Source: DATKEJ01 sp963768715 | GTDB taxonomy: Bacteria > Bacteroidota > Rhodothermia > Rhodothermales > DATKEJ01 | NCBI GenBank assembly: GCA_963768715.1 | Contig: CAVYJC010000006.1 | Location: 1-64,000 of the forward strand | Length of the DNA: 64,000 nucleotides | Direction of reading: 5' to 3' | Shown: one piece after another, positions 1-10,300 of the stretch | Position numbering within the stretch: position 1 is the first letter of the stretch | Layout: each line of letters starts with the position of its first letter | Translations under genes and position numbers: made by a program | Notes under the pieces: model-generated | What the model saw: only the letters and a program-made list of their open reading frames with translations | Database searches by the model: none | Told to the model about the DNA's origin: nothing

Positions 1-1137
1 ACTACGGCCCAAGGCGTCGAACAGCTCCACGCGCACGTTCTGCTCGGAGGGGACTACCAGAGAGAAATGAGCCTGCGGATTGAAGGGGTTCGGATAGGCA
101 TCGCTCAGGAAATGCGTGCCCGGCACCTCGACCGTCACCTCGAGCTCGTCCGTGTATTTGAAGGCGCCATCCAGATCGATCTGCTTCAGTCGGAACAGAT
201 ACTTGCCGGGCTCGAGGTCGTTGACAGAGTAGGTGTAATGCTGCAGCGTGGTCGTCGAGCCGGCGCCCTCCACAAATCCGAGCGGAGCGAATGCGCCCTG
301 GTCCAGCGCCCGGTACTGCACCTCGAATCCGGCGTTGTTGATCTCAGACGCCGTCTCCCAGGCGAGTTGAAGCTCACCGGAATCAAATTTGGCCTCGAAC
401 GACACGAACTCCACAGGGAGGCTTGCCGCGTCACAGCTTATCGGTCCCTCAGGCTGAACGAAAATAGCGTGGTCCTTTACAATGATCTGAAACGGCGTCG
501 CGCTATCCCCCGGCGTGGTGCCCACCAGTTCCGCGCTAAACCGGATCCACCCCTCAAACATTGGAAAGACTGCCTGCGTCTTACCGGCCTCGCTTGCGAG
601 CGACCCAACGTATCCGCCTATCCTGATAAACTGGTCGGATGCGCTAGGGATCACCGGTATTCGGTTGGGGCTAACAATGAGGGCCCCTTTCGCCACAGCC
701 CCACTTGAGGGGACGACTAGGGCACAGTTGGCAATGTTAGACGTTGCTGAGCACGTCGACTGCGCTACCGCCGACCCAACCGAGCAGGTTGGATAATTTC
801 CGAGAATGCGGAGCCCGTAGACGTAGGCATTGGGCAGAGCGTTGATAACGAGATAGGTCGAAACGCCGGCGGCCTTCTGAACGTTCGATACAAACGGGCC
901 CTGTTGGAGCGCCAAGTCATGCAGTGAACCAAGTCCCAGACCCGGCGTGTCGTCCTGGTTGAGATCGAGGTAGATGGGCGTTCCGAACTGCAGCGTCGTG
1001 TCCGGGTAGTCCGTGTAGATGGTCTGCGCTTCAACCCCGGCTGCCGCAAGAAGGCTCGCGCCTGCCGCAGCCGAATAGGCGGCGAGTTTTCTTTCGAGGG
1101 ACTTTCTTCGCTTCTCGGACTGCTCCTGCTTGCTCAT
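1..1137 (-). CDS. T9SS-targeted secreted protein (partial, C-terminus beyond window)
   Basis: This frame is open from an ATG at 1137 to the window edge (379 codons). The N-terminus has a long basic stretch, then a hydrophobic segment ending in AGVEAQ near residue 38, which fits a signal peptide. The middle (about 40-235) matches no family I recognise. From about residue 240 comes LPVEFVSFEAK followed by a fibronectin-like segment (TASEINNAGFEVQY), then YPNPFNPQ near residue 345, the opening of a type A T9SS sorting domain. In Bacteroidota such proteins cross the outer membrane through T9SS and are anchored or released at the surface. The function of the mature part is unknown. It lies 46 bp downstream of the AlkP/TPR gene on the same strand. 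Confidence 0.85.
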   Translation of the reverse strand, partial: MSKQEQSEKRRKSLERKLAAYSAAAGASLLAAAGVEAQTIYTDYPDTTLQFGTPIYLDLNQDDTPGLGLGSLHDLALQQGPFVSNVQKAAGVSTYLVINALPNAYVYGLRILGNYPTCSVGSAVAQSTCSATSNIANCALVVPSSGAVAKGALIVSPNRIPVIPSASDQFIRIGGYVGSLASEAGKTQAVFPMFEGWIRFSAELVGTTPGDSATPFQIIVKDHAIFVQPEGPISCDAASLPVEFVSFEAKFDSGELQLAWETASEINNAGFEVQYRALDQGAFAPLGFVEGAGSTTTLQHYTYSVNDLEPGKYLFRLKQIDLDGAFKYTDELEVTVEVPGTHFLSDAYPNPFNPQAHFSLVVPSEQNVRVELFDALGRS

Positions 1138-1183
1138 TTCTCTGTCGGTGTGGTGGAAGGGCGGGACACTCTATAATAAAGAG

Positions 1184-3196
1184 TTAATTCGGCTTTTGCG
1201 AGTCAGCCGGCTCGTTGCTGCCGTCCGCAAGGAAGAGGTGTTCCTGCGCCCTTTTCGGACGATCAAGGTAATTCCTGTAGATCTCGGAAAGCAGCAGGTG
1301 GGCCTGCGTCGTCCCGGGCGCCTGGGCAACGCACACCTCCAAAGCCTCGGCCGATCGTTCGAATTCCCCAAGCCGCATCAAGGCGATGCCGAGTTGATAG
1401 TGAGCGCGCGGGAAGAAGAAACGCAGCCCGACTGCTCGGAGTGAAGCCTCCGCAGCCTCGAGCCACTGTTGCTGCCCGACGAGAGCCGTGGCGAGACCCA
1501 GGTGCGCATCCGGACTGTCGACGTCGATCGTCAGCGCCTTTCGGAAAGCCCGCTCGGCTTCCTCAAACTGCTTCATCTGGAGATAGGTCTGGCCAATGCG
1601 GACGTGAAGGGTCGGCATCCTGGGATCCGCCGCCTCGGCCCGCTGGAGGCATTGCATCGCCTCCTCCAACCTTCCTTCGTAAAGCAGCAGTGATCCTTCG
1701 AGCTGGTCGAATCTTGGAGGGAGCGTTTCGAAACGGCCCCTGAGCTCATCGACGCACTTGCGGGCATCCTGATAGCGGGACAGGTTCAGATAGGTGCTGA
1801 TGAGTAGAACGGCGTATCGCGTGGCGTCCGGATCTTCGGCAACCAGTTCCTCCACGATGGGCAGAACCTCCTTGACGCGCCCGGTCGACGCATACACGCG
1901 TGCGAGATAGTATCGGCTCTCACGCGACGACTGCTCGTACTGGCGCTGCTTGTCCTCGTCGGTCTCTTCGATATAACCGAGCGCCACCAGTTGGTCAAGG
2001 GCTTGTTTCTCGGCCCACGGATCGGTGCGCTCGTCTTCCGCATGCATCCTGAAATCGCCTTCTACCTTCTCCCAACTCTCGATGTACTCAGGCTGAGCGG
2101 GCTGCTCGAAAGCTTGCACCAGCACCTTACCCTTCATGTCGCGGCCGACCGGAAGTCCGAGTACGTGGAGCACGGTCGGCGCCACGTCCAGCAGGCTGGC
2201 GCCGTAGATACGCTCGTCTTTGAGGATGCCCGGTCCACGCATGCAAAGGATGCCGTGGCTGCGGTGCTCGGCGGCAGGACCTGCCGGTTCCTGGGGTATC
2301 CCGACCGGCCGCAGGTGGTCGGAATGAAATCCGTGATCGGACAGAAGGATGACCGTGGTATCGGGCCCCGCCAGCTCGAGCAGGCGATCGAGCATCATGT
2401 CATGGAACATGTAGCCCGCGGATACGACGTCGCTGTAGAGACGGTACAGCTCATCCGGAATCCCCTCCCGTTTCGGCGGATGGAAGCGCATGAACCCGTG
2501 ACCGAAATGGTCGATCGCATCGAAGTAGACCGCCATGAAATCCCACGGATAGTCCTCCATGATGAGCGTCGCCACGGCCTGGATCGTCGCGGCATGCGCG
2601 ATGATGTTCGCGACCGTGGCAGGGCGCCTGTCCTTCTCTTGGTCGATCTCGTGAAGGAGCGGGACGAACGGTCCGACATGGGCGGCCGTGATTTCGCCGG
2701 GATGGACACGAAACTTGGCGAGTCGGGATTCGAGTGCCGGCGGATGAACGGACCCCTTCGCAACCGGCCAAGGCTCGCCGTAGGGGGCGGTCGCCTGCTG
2801 AAAGAAGTTCGATACCATGGCGCCGTTGATCGGCTCGGCCGGATGGCTCGGCCACCACCCGACGACGCTTGTCTTGAAACCCTCGTGCGAGAGGATATTC
2901 CACAGTGCCTTTACCTTTCGCGACGAACCGAGCACCGGCTTGATGCCGCCATTTTCAGTATCCGGCTGGACGAACCCGAGGATTCCGTGTTGATCGGCCG
3001 TCTTTCCTGTGGCGATGCTCGTCCACAGCATCGGCGAAAGCGGTGGGTCGAGCGTGGCAAGGTTCGCGATGACACCCTCGTTGACCAGCCCGTTCAGCGT
3101 CGGCATGAGCCCCGCATCCATGAGAGGATTGATGACCTTCCAGTCGGCGGCATCCCAACCGATCAGCAAGACCTTCTTTGCAAGCCGCTCACTCAT
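1184..3196 (-). CDS. Alkaline-phosphatase-superfamily phosphodiesterase with C-terminal TPR repeats
   Basis: The 670-residue product opens with a type I phosphodiesterase/nucleotide pyrophosphatase fold. GWDAADWK carries the first metal-binding Asp (about residue 15), LWTSIATGK holds the likely nucleophile Thr59, and DHFGHGF, LLSDHGFHSDH and HRSHG supply the remaining metal ligands. From about residue 430 the chain becomes helical TPR repeats. I place the start at 3196 because it is preceded by GGGGGAC and leads straight into the catalytic core; an upstream in-frame start would add 27 arginine-rich residues. The gene overlaps the preceding 80-residue gene by 8 bases, which suggests translational coupling. 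No signal peptide is seen. The substrate is unknown; such proteins are often found beside sulfotransferases, as here. Confidence 0.88.
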   Translation of the reverse strand: MSERLAKKVLLIGWDAADWKVINPLMDAGLMPTLNGLVNEGVIANLATLDPPLSPMLWTSIATGKTADQHGILGFVQPDTENGGIKPVLGSSRKVKALWNILSHEGFKTSVVGWWPSHPAEPINGAMVSNFFQQATAPYGEPWPVAKGSVHPPALESRLAKFRVHPGEITAAHVGPFVPLLHEIDQEKDRRPATVANIIAHAATIQAVATLIMEDYPWDFMAVYFDAIDHFGHGFMRFHPPKREGIPDELYRLYSDVVSAGYMFHDMMLDRLLELAGPDTTVILLSDHGFHSDHLRPVGIPQEPAGPAAEHRSHGILCMRGPGILKDERIYGASLLDVAPTVLHVLGLPVGRDMKGKVLVQAFEQPAQPEYIESWEKVEGDFRMHAEDERTDPWAEKQALDQLVALGYIEETDEDKQRQYEQSSRESRYYLARVYASTGRVKEVLPIVEELVAEDPDATRYAVLLISTYLNLSRYQDARKCVDELRGRFETLPPRFDQLEGSLLLYEGRLEEAMQCLQRAEAADPRMPTLHVRIGQTYLQMKQFEEAERAFRKALTIDVDSPDAHLGLATALVGQQQWLEAAEASLRAVGLRFFFPRAHYQLGIALMRLGEFERSAEALEVCVAQAPGTTQAHLLLSEIYRNYLDRPKRAQEHLFLADGSNEPADSQKPN

Positions 3197-3431
3197 GTTC
3201 GTCCCCCGGATCTTCGTCCGTTTCAGAATCAGGCTCCGACGCCGCTGCTGCCTCCGCGGCCTTCCTTGCACGCTCACGCGCGTAGCGCCACTCCGTTATC
3301 CCGACGGCGCCCAACGCAAGCAGGCCCAGTGATCCTTCCGGCGGAATTTCGTACGGTTGATTCTCGGATTGCCTGCCGGCCCTACGCGTGTCGTTGCCGT
3401 CGTCGCGCGACGACGGATGGTCGTCTCCCAT
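3189..3431 (-). CDS. Small conserved-looking protein coupled to the AlkP/TPR gene
   Basis: This is an 80-residue frame whose stop lies 8 bases inside the start of the AlkP/TPR gene. The first 25 residues are polar, residues about 26-45 (YEIPPEGSLGLLALGAVG) are apolar, and the tail is acidic after an Ala/Lys/Arg helix. The apolar part could be a membrane-associated helix, but it is short. The overlap and the short proline-glycine-rich core argue for a real gene. I do not recognise the function; a partner or anchor for the phosphodiesterase is only inference from position. Confidence 0.6.
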   Translation of the reverse strand: MGDDHPSSRDDGNDTRRAGRQSENQPYEIPPEGSLGLLALGAVGITEWRYARERARKAAEAAAASEPDSETDEDPGDEHE

Positions 3432-3562
3432 CGTTTCTGCTTCTGAATAGAACGTCGCAGCCTCCGAATTACGGATCCGGGTCGAATCCGCGATCGAAAA
3501 TGCTTCCGCGGCTGCTCCGTGGTTGCTACACTGTGGCGGAAAGATATTGAGCCAAAAGAAGA

Positions 3563-4144
3563 ATGATCACAATTGTTTCGGGTCTCCCGCGATCAGGGAC
3601 GTCCATGATGATGCAGATCCTCGACGCCGGGGGCCTCGATGTGTTGACCGACGAGGTGCGTAATCCCGATGAGAGCAATCCGCGTGGTTACTTCGAGTAT
3701 GAGCCGGTCAAGGCGCTGGCCCGGTCGGCAGACTGGTTGCCGGACGCCGAAGGAAAGGTCGTGAAGGTAATCGCCCAACTGGTCCCGAAGCTCCCTCCGG
3801 ATCATGAGTACGCCATCCTGTTCATGCATCGTGATCTCGACGAGATCCTCGCGTCGCAGGCGGCCATGCTGGCGCGTCTGGGTCGAAAGGCGGCAGCGAT
3901 GAACTACGCAACCTTGAAGAAGGTGTTCGAGCGACAACTGGCTTCCGCCGAGTACTTTGCCGACGAACAGCCGAACATGCGCACCCTTGGGGTCGACTAC
4001 GCGCGTGTGCTGCAGGATCCGGCAGCCTCCATTGAAGCGGTGGGGAGGTTTCTCGGCATCGATCTGGATGTCAGGTCGGCCGCAACCGTGGTCGATCCGG
4101 CGCTTTACCGAGAGCGCCTTGAGGAGACTGGCCCGAAGCGCTGA
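3563..4144 (+). CDS. Sulfotransferase-family protein
   Basis: The 193-residue protein begins MITIVSGLPRSGTSMMMQIL, which contains the PRSGTS loop that binds the 5'-phosphosulfate of PAPS in sulfotransferases. FMHRDLDEILASQ resembles the segment that contacts the 3'-phosphate, and FLGIDLD near the C-terminus is common in the family. It is shorter than typical sulfotransferases (250-300 residues) and probably cytoplasmic. It is divergent from the AlkP/TPR pair with a 131-bp gap that would hold promoters for both directions. The acceptor substrate cannot be read from sequence. Confidence 0.82.
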   Translation: MITIVSGLPRSGTSMMMQILDAGGLDVLTDEVRNPDESNPRGYFEYEPVKALARSADWLPDAEGKVVKVIAQLVPKLPPDHEYAILFMHRDLDEILASQAAMLARLGRKAAAMNYATLKKVFERQLASAEYFADEQPNMRTLGVDYARVLQDPAASIEAVGRFLGIDLDVRSAATVVDPALYRERLEETGPKR

Positions 4145-4156
4145 CAGGGCGACCTT

Positions 4157-4260
4157 TGTCATCCCGACGGATCCCGAACTTGTTCGGGAGAGAAGGGATC
4201 CCTCGTCGCTTCGCCCGGCTCCACTACGTTTCGCCGCGGCGGGCTTCCCTCGGGATGACA
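4157..4260. repeat. 104-bp element with 11-bp terminal inverted repeats
   Basis: The segment starts TGTCATCCCGA and ends TCGGGATGACA, a perfect 11-bp inverted pair. Inside is a second hairpin (CCCGAACTTGTTCGGG near 4173-4188) flanked by GGATC on both sides. It has no coding capacity. It lies between the convergent stops of the sulfotransferase and the CARDB gene, so it may act as a bidirectional terminator, or be a small non-autonomous mobile (MITE/REP-like) element. No target-site duplication is obvious. Confidence 0.7.
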
Positions 4261-4276
4261 ATGAGCCCGGAACTTC

Positions 4277-4304
4277 GGACTACGGACTACGGACCTCGGA
4301 CTAC
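4277..4304. repeat. Heptamer array GGACTAC (4 units) abutting the CARDB gene stop
   Basis: Units GGACTAC, GGACTAC, GGACCTC and GGACTAC follow one another in exact 7-base phase. A degenerate unit (GGAACTTC) precedes them. The complement of the stop codon of the minus-strand gene (4301-4303) lies inside the last unit. Confidence 0.75.
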
Positions 4305-7300
4305 TTGACCAGCACCAGCTTCTTCACCTCCCTGAACACGTCCCGCCCTGCCTCTCGCGCGCGGAGTTCGTAGAAGTAAACGCCGCTGGCGTACATCCCC
4401 ATATCGAGACGCTGCCGGTGTATTCCGGCCTGCTGCGGACCGATCTTGTAGCGAACAACACGCTGTCCGAGCGCCGTGTAAACCGTCAACTCGACATCGG
4501 AAGCCCTCGGGAGAGCATATGCCACGGTTGTGGAAGGATTGAAGGGGTTCGGATAGTTCTGCTCAAGTGCGAATTCCTTGGGCACCTCGGCCGCCTCGTC
4601 GTCAACGCTAACGACGACCAGGGCGTCGCCCTCGGTCTTCGAAGGCTCCAGATTTCCTGCACGGTCAGACGAAAGTGTGTAGAATTGATAGCGATGGTCC
4701 CATTCGGCGTTGAAGAGAACGCTGCTTCCGTCCAGGTCGCGCCGGTAGGCCTCGAACGGACCGCCATCCTTGGAGACGTAGAGATCGTACGTCCCGATCC
4801 CGGAGCCCAGCGCGTCATCCGTTCCCGTCCATCGCACGTCAAAGATGGTGGAGTCCTGACGGAATGCGGTGTCCGTCACGCGACTGGAAGGCAGACCTGC
4901 ATCGATCGTGTTGAAAGCTTCGGGAGTCCCGATGACGCCGTTATTATCGAACACGATGTCGGCTTTGGCGAGGATGACGTCACCCGTGTGAGACTGTGGA
5001 TTCGGGCGGATCGTATAGGAGACGAATCCCTCGCCTGACCCCAATGAGTCGTCGACTGGGAGAAACCCCTTCAACGGACTTGCGGGCGCGCTTCCCGTGG
5101 CGGGATCAATCGATCGCAGAATCCAGAAGGCCCGCTTGTTCTCGACGTCGAGGCCGGCGTTCACATCCACGAAGATCCCGAGGGAGTCGGTCAGATCCAG
5201 CCTGTCGACATACGCCGCGACATTCGCCGGCGGATCGAACTTGAAGCCCCCGAATCCGAATCGACCCAGACGGAATGAGCGGATGTCGAGCGTCGAGTCC
5301 GGCAGATCCTGCTCGATGGAAACGACCTGTGCGGGCGCCGTCGCCTGATCGGGATCGTTTTCGAATCGGATCTTGTACGGAAGCTGCGCCGAGACCGAGA
5401 CCCATCGTTTGTCGCCGAATCCCGCGGGACCGACAAGATCGTTCGGGTCTTTCGACGTCAATACCGGCACGATCTTGGGCGGTGCAAAGACGAACGGCGG
5501 CAACTCCGGAGGTTTCGGCCGTTTGCACTTCTTCTGCTTCGGAGGAACGCGCACGATGCCGCCGATGGGCTCCTTCAGAAACACATAAGTCTGGTACGGC
5601 TTCGCCTCCCCACAGAGCTGGAGATTGCGGCCTCGAGCGTCGTACGCGCCCCCTGCGTCATGCTCGTCGAATTCGTATTTGTCGCCGAATTCGTAGGTGA
5701 GCGTGGCCTCCCAGACGATCGTACAGCCAGGCACGCATGCATCGTTGTTGGGATCGGGGATGCTGTGCGTCCTGAAGTTCGTAATCAGACCGCTGGCAGA
5801 CTGGAAGCCGCCGAACGCGGTAACCAGGTCGCAGCCCGGCTGCTCGACCCGCAAGTCACTGAGACTGGGCAGCTCGTCGGTGAACGGATTGTAGTAAGGG
5901 ATTCCGGCGCTGGTCTTGTGGAGGTAGGTGTTCGGTTTGGGAACCGTGATGCCGAGGTCCCCAAGATCTCCGTTTGGATTCACCGAGCCCGTCATGCTGC
6001 ACCCGGCCTGCCGGATCTGGTCGGTCATCTTCTTACTGATTTCCTGGCTCGTCTGCTGATTAATGTCCTTATAGCTCTTGTACGCCCCGTCGTGTGCTCT
6101 GAGCTTCGCCGCCACGGACGAATTGTTGTCGTACATGATAGGCGAACCGTCACCCTCCACGAAGTGCACCAGGTGCTCGGCCCCATGGACCGCACCGCAA
6201 ATCTGCGGCGCCGCCATCGCAGCAGCGATGCACGCCAATGTGGCTTTGTCCGCAGCGATTTGAAGCGGCGAACAGTCTTTCCCCTGTGGAACCGAGCCGA
6301 AGTGGTCGCACGGATCCATCGTCTCCTCGCCTTTTCCAACGCCGCTATTCGGAATCGGCTCGCCGGCGTAGGGAGGCGCGGTGCGTTCCTGATCGATGTC
6401 GCGTAGGAGCTGCAGGAGGAGGCGCGAGGCGTCTCGTACCACCAGGCCCTGCTGGGAAAGTCGCGATGCGGTCTGCGCCAGCATCGACTGGTACCCCGCC
6501 CAGCCTCTCGGATCGACCTCCTGCCGCAGGTCCTCCACCGCGCCATCCCATGTCAGTGCTTCGGAGTCAAGCATGGCTTCGCGCAGCTCAACGTCCAAGT
6601 CGAACGTGGCGCCCGATCCGACAGCCGGAACGGCATAGACGCTCAGCTTCGTAACCTCCGACGGCGACGTAAGACTTATCAGCGCCCGATGTGTCTCCCC
6701 AGGACGAAGGATTCCCGCAATCGGGCCAGGACCCACCAGCAACACACGTTTGTATCCTGCGGTTTCGTCTTCATCACTGTGCAGCGTCGAGCGGATTGCC
6801 GGGCTCGTCCAGAAAACGACGAGGGGACTGACGAGATCGTTGTTGCCTCGGTTGGTAATCTCGAGCGAGACAGCAAACTCCTGATCGGTCCGGACCGCAT
6901 CGGGCACCTTCACCTCGAAGTCGGGTTCGGCCGAGGCCTTCGGAACCACCCGAAAGGCGGCGGGAAGAATCGATCGCACGATGTTCGTATCGATGCGGAC
7001 CGAATCCGCGTCGAGGTTGATGTACGATTCATCACGCTCGGCCACGAAATCGAATGTGCCCAGAGGCGCTTGTGACAAATCGAACGTCGCGTACGCCTCG
7101 ACGGTGCTTTGTCGAACGACGGTAGCGGGAATCTTCGTGCTCTCGTTCTCGAGAAGCGCTCGCGTGCGTGGGCCGAAAGATGCTCCCGTCATGCGAACCG
7201 TCACGTCGCCTCCCCGACCCCCTTCCATCAAATCGATTTCATCGAGCTCGAAACGGACATCGTCGGCCGAAAGGGTGTAGGACTGGGCATCGGTCTCTCC

Positions 7301-10300
7301 TTCCCGCTCGTAGAGCAGCACGTAGTAGGTCGAGTCGTCCGTCGCCTGTCGTGGAACGGATAGTGTGAAGCTCGACGCGAACGGATCCTGCGACTTGACG
7401 TCGGCATCCGCTCGTCCGGGCACCCGGCCGCCGCTCACGTACAGCTCGTTGCCGGCGGTGGCGCTGCTGCTCTCGAGCATCAGGTCGAACGTCTCGACGC
7501 CATCGGGCAGATCAATCTTGTAGTAACGCGATTGCTGCGGTGCGAGGGTTCCCTGAACTGAGCCACCTAGTGGAAGGAGGGGTACGTCGGCTTCCATCGT
7601 CGCCGCCGAGGCTGTGGCGTTGTTGTCTTCGGCCGTCTCACGAATGTTGTTCTGCACGTCGGCGCGAACGATAGCCCGATACGACCCCGGGGCCACGCCG
7701 GGCAGCTCCCCCGTGATGTTGGCCTCGGCGTCTGCGAGGTATGCCTTCGAAAGATCGAACCTTTCGGACAGCGACATGGATTCGCCCGGCGCGAGATCGA
7801 TCAACTGCAGCTCGGATCCCAGAAGGGGATCGGTCACCTGCCAGGCATCGTCGGTCGATACGTACACCGCGTTGCGAAGTATGCCCTGAGCCGGATTCTG
7901 ACCCTGATTTACGAGCGTCCAGCTGACCGTCGCATCCTCTCCGGGCATCGCCGTGGCAGGCACGTTGACCTGTGTGACAACCAGGTCGGAGGGCAGCGGA
8001 AGCCTTATCTGGAGCGGACTGGCGACGACATTCTCCCCCTCCCCCGAGCCTTCGTAGACGTTGTGCTGATCGTCGACCGAGAACAACAGATAGTAGTTGC
8101 CTGAAGCGAAGTACGGAATCGGAACATCCAACTCTTGTTGGTAGGCCTCCCCGGGTGAGAGAGGACCCTCCCTTTTGAGGCCACCCACGAGAAAGTCACC
8201 CGCATTCTTCTGCTTGTCGGGTGAAATGTACACGGCGTCGAACCACTTGCCGTCTGCCGGCGCCACCCCGTCGTTCCGGATCGGCCAAGTGACGTTGATC
8301 GACTGCCCGGCACTGGCCTCCGACGGCACACTAAAGTCGCCCGAAACGAGGTCGGGCAGCGGCCCCGAACTTGCATTGATCGGATGATCAGGGCTGCCCA
8401 CGTTATTGTCGGCGTGGGAATCTGCCACGTCGCTGTAAATCAACACGTTGAAGGCTCCGGATACGCCGTCGGGCAGCGTCACATCGACGCTGCGACGGTA
8501 GGATTCACCGGCGGCAAGCCCTTCGGTTCGAGGGACGCGTGCAAGGAGCGGGTCGGCTTTTGGGTCGAAACGTTCGTCCGCCGAAAGGTAGACGAGGTCG
8601 TCCCAAACGGGAACGGCGGGCGCCGCCTCACCCATGTTCTCGACCGTCCAGCCTACGGTAAACTTCTCTCCGCCGGTCGCTTCCGACGGCGCCGTTGCAT
8701 CGACAACTGCGAGATCCACAGGGGGATAGGGGTTCACGTCGAGCGTGGCGCTTCCGACGTTGTTTCCTTCGTCATCGGGGTACTCGAATAGCACCCGATC
8801 GGCGTCGGCAACGACTAACAGGAACAGTTGGCCATCGCGGTCAGCGGGGAGCCGGACCGACACCGCACGGGAGTATGAACCACCCGGCGCCGGCAATTCA
8901 CCGGATGGAATTGACGTCAGCGGGATCGCCGTTGTGTCGAGTTCAGTCTTGGAAGAAAGGTACACGCGATCTGACCATCCGGCGGCAGGTGCGGCCGTCC
9001 CGACATTTCGTTCCTTCCAGCTCACGCGAATGTCCGCCCCTGCTCGGCTCGGTCCCTCAATTTTTACGTTCTGCACGGCGAGATCGGGATACGGCGCGCG
9101 CGTAATTGCGATGGTGCGATCGGTCACGTTGTTGTTCTCGAAGTCGTGTTCGAAGATCGCATCAGCCCAGTCGGTTTCGAGCGCGAGACGGTATTCTCCG
9201 TCGAGTCCGTCCGGGATGCGCACCGAATCTGAACTCACGTAGCTTGTGTCGACGCCGAGCGATCCAGTCCGGGCGACGTTGCCCAGCACAACCGGATTCT
9301 CGAGGTCCCCGCCGGTCAGAAGCACCCTGTCCTGCCAACCGGCAGATTCGACTGCGCCCGGGCCGGCATTCCCCACTTTCCATGCGACGCCGATCTTTTC
9401 GCCCGATGCAGCGGACTCCGGACCGGTGAATGACGTAGGCGCAAGGTCCGGTGGTGGTAAAAGTGTAATCGTAACGGGATCCGACGCGCTCTGGTTGTTG
9501 TCCTCGGCCTCATGTTCGTAGACGGCCCGGCCTGCGTCGACCCATACGATGAGGTAATAGTCGCCCGACAACCGGGGTGGGATCACCACTGGCACCGAGG
9601 CGGTGTAGCTGCCACCCGCATCCACGGCATCCGGGTGCACGAGCCTACGTAGGAAGGTCGCCGTTTCCTTGTCCAATGCCGGCGACGGCGAGAGATAGAC
9701 GTCATCCTGCCATCCGTAGTCGGCCACGGCCGGGCCGTTGCCGGTGTTTTCGACGGTCCAGCCCACTTCCACCTCGGTGCCTGAAAACGCATTGCCGGGC
9801 ACAGTGATCGCGGTCGCGTGCAGATCGGGAGCGGGTGACAACTGGATCTCTATCGTTGCAACAGAGTGATTGTTGTCGAACGTCTCCTCCTGCTGGTGCT
9901 CGCCGAGATTGACGTCAAGCCGCAAGTAGTAGATTCCGATCGTCTCCTCGGGCAGCGTCACCGTCACTTCCTGAACGTACTGTTCTCCAGGCGCCAGCGA
10001 GGATGGATTCTCGAACGTGCCGAGTGTGTGGCGCTCGACCAGGAACGACGGGTCATGGGCCAGCCGAACTTCGTCGAACCACTGCGGGCTGTCGGTCGCA
10101 ACGTTTCCGACGTTGGTAACCGTCCATTTCAGGTCGATTTCGCGTCCCGAAAAGCCGCTGCTCGGCGCGATGACGTCGCTGATCTCGAGGTCGCTCGGGA
10201 GCTCTGTCGTAAAGGACCACGTCGGACTCCGCATGTCGCCGTCGAGATTGCGGGATATCACATACCAGGAGTAGGCAGCGTTTCTGACGAGAGCGAGATC

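Noticed and set aside
1991..3550. A 519-codon open frame on the plus strand opposite the AlkP/TPR gene
   Set aside because: It is antisense to a gene with clear catalytic motifs, is rich in Arg/Val/His from complement codons, and has no recognisable domain.
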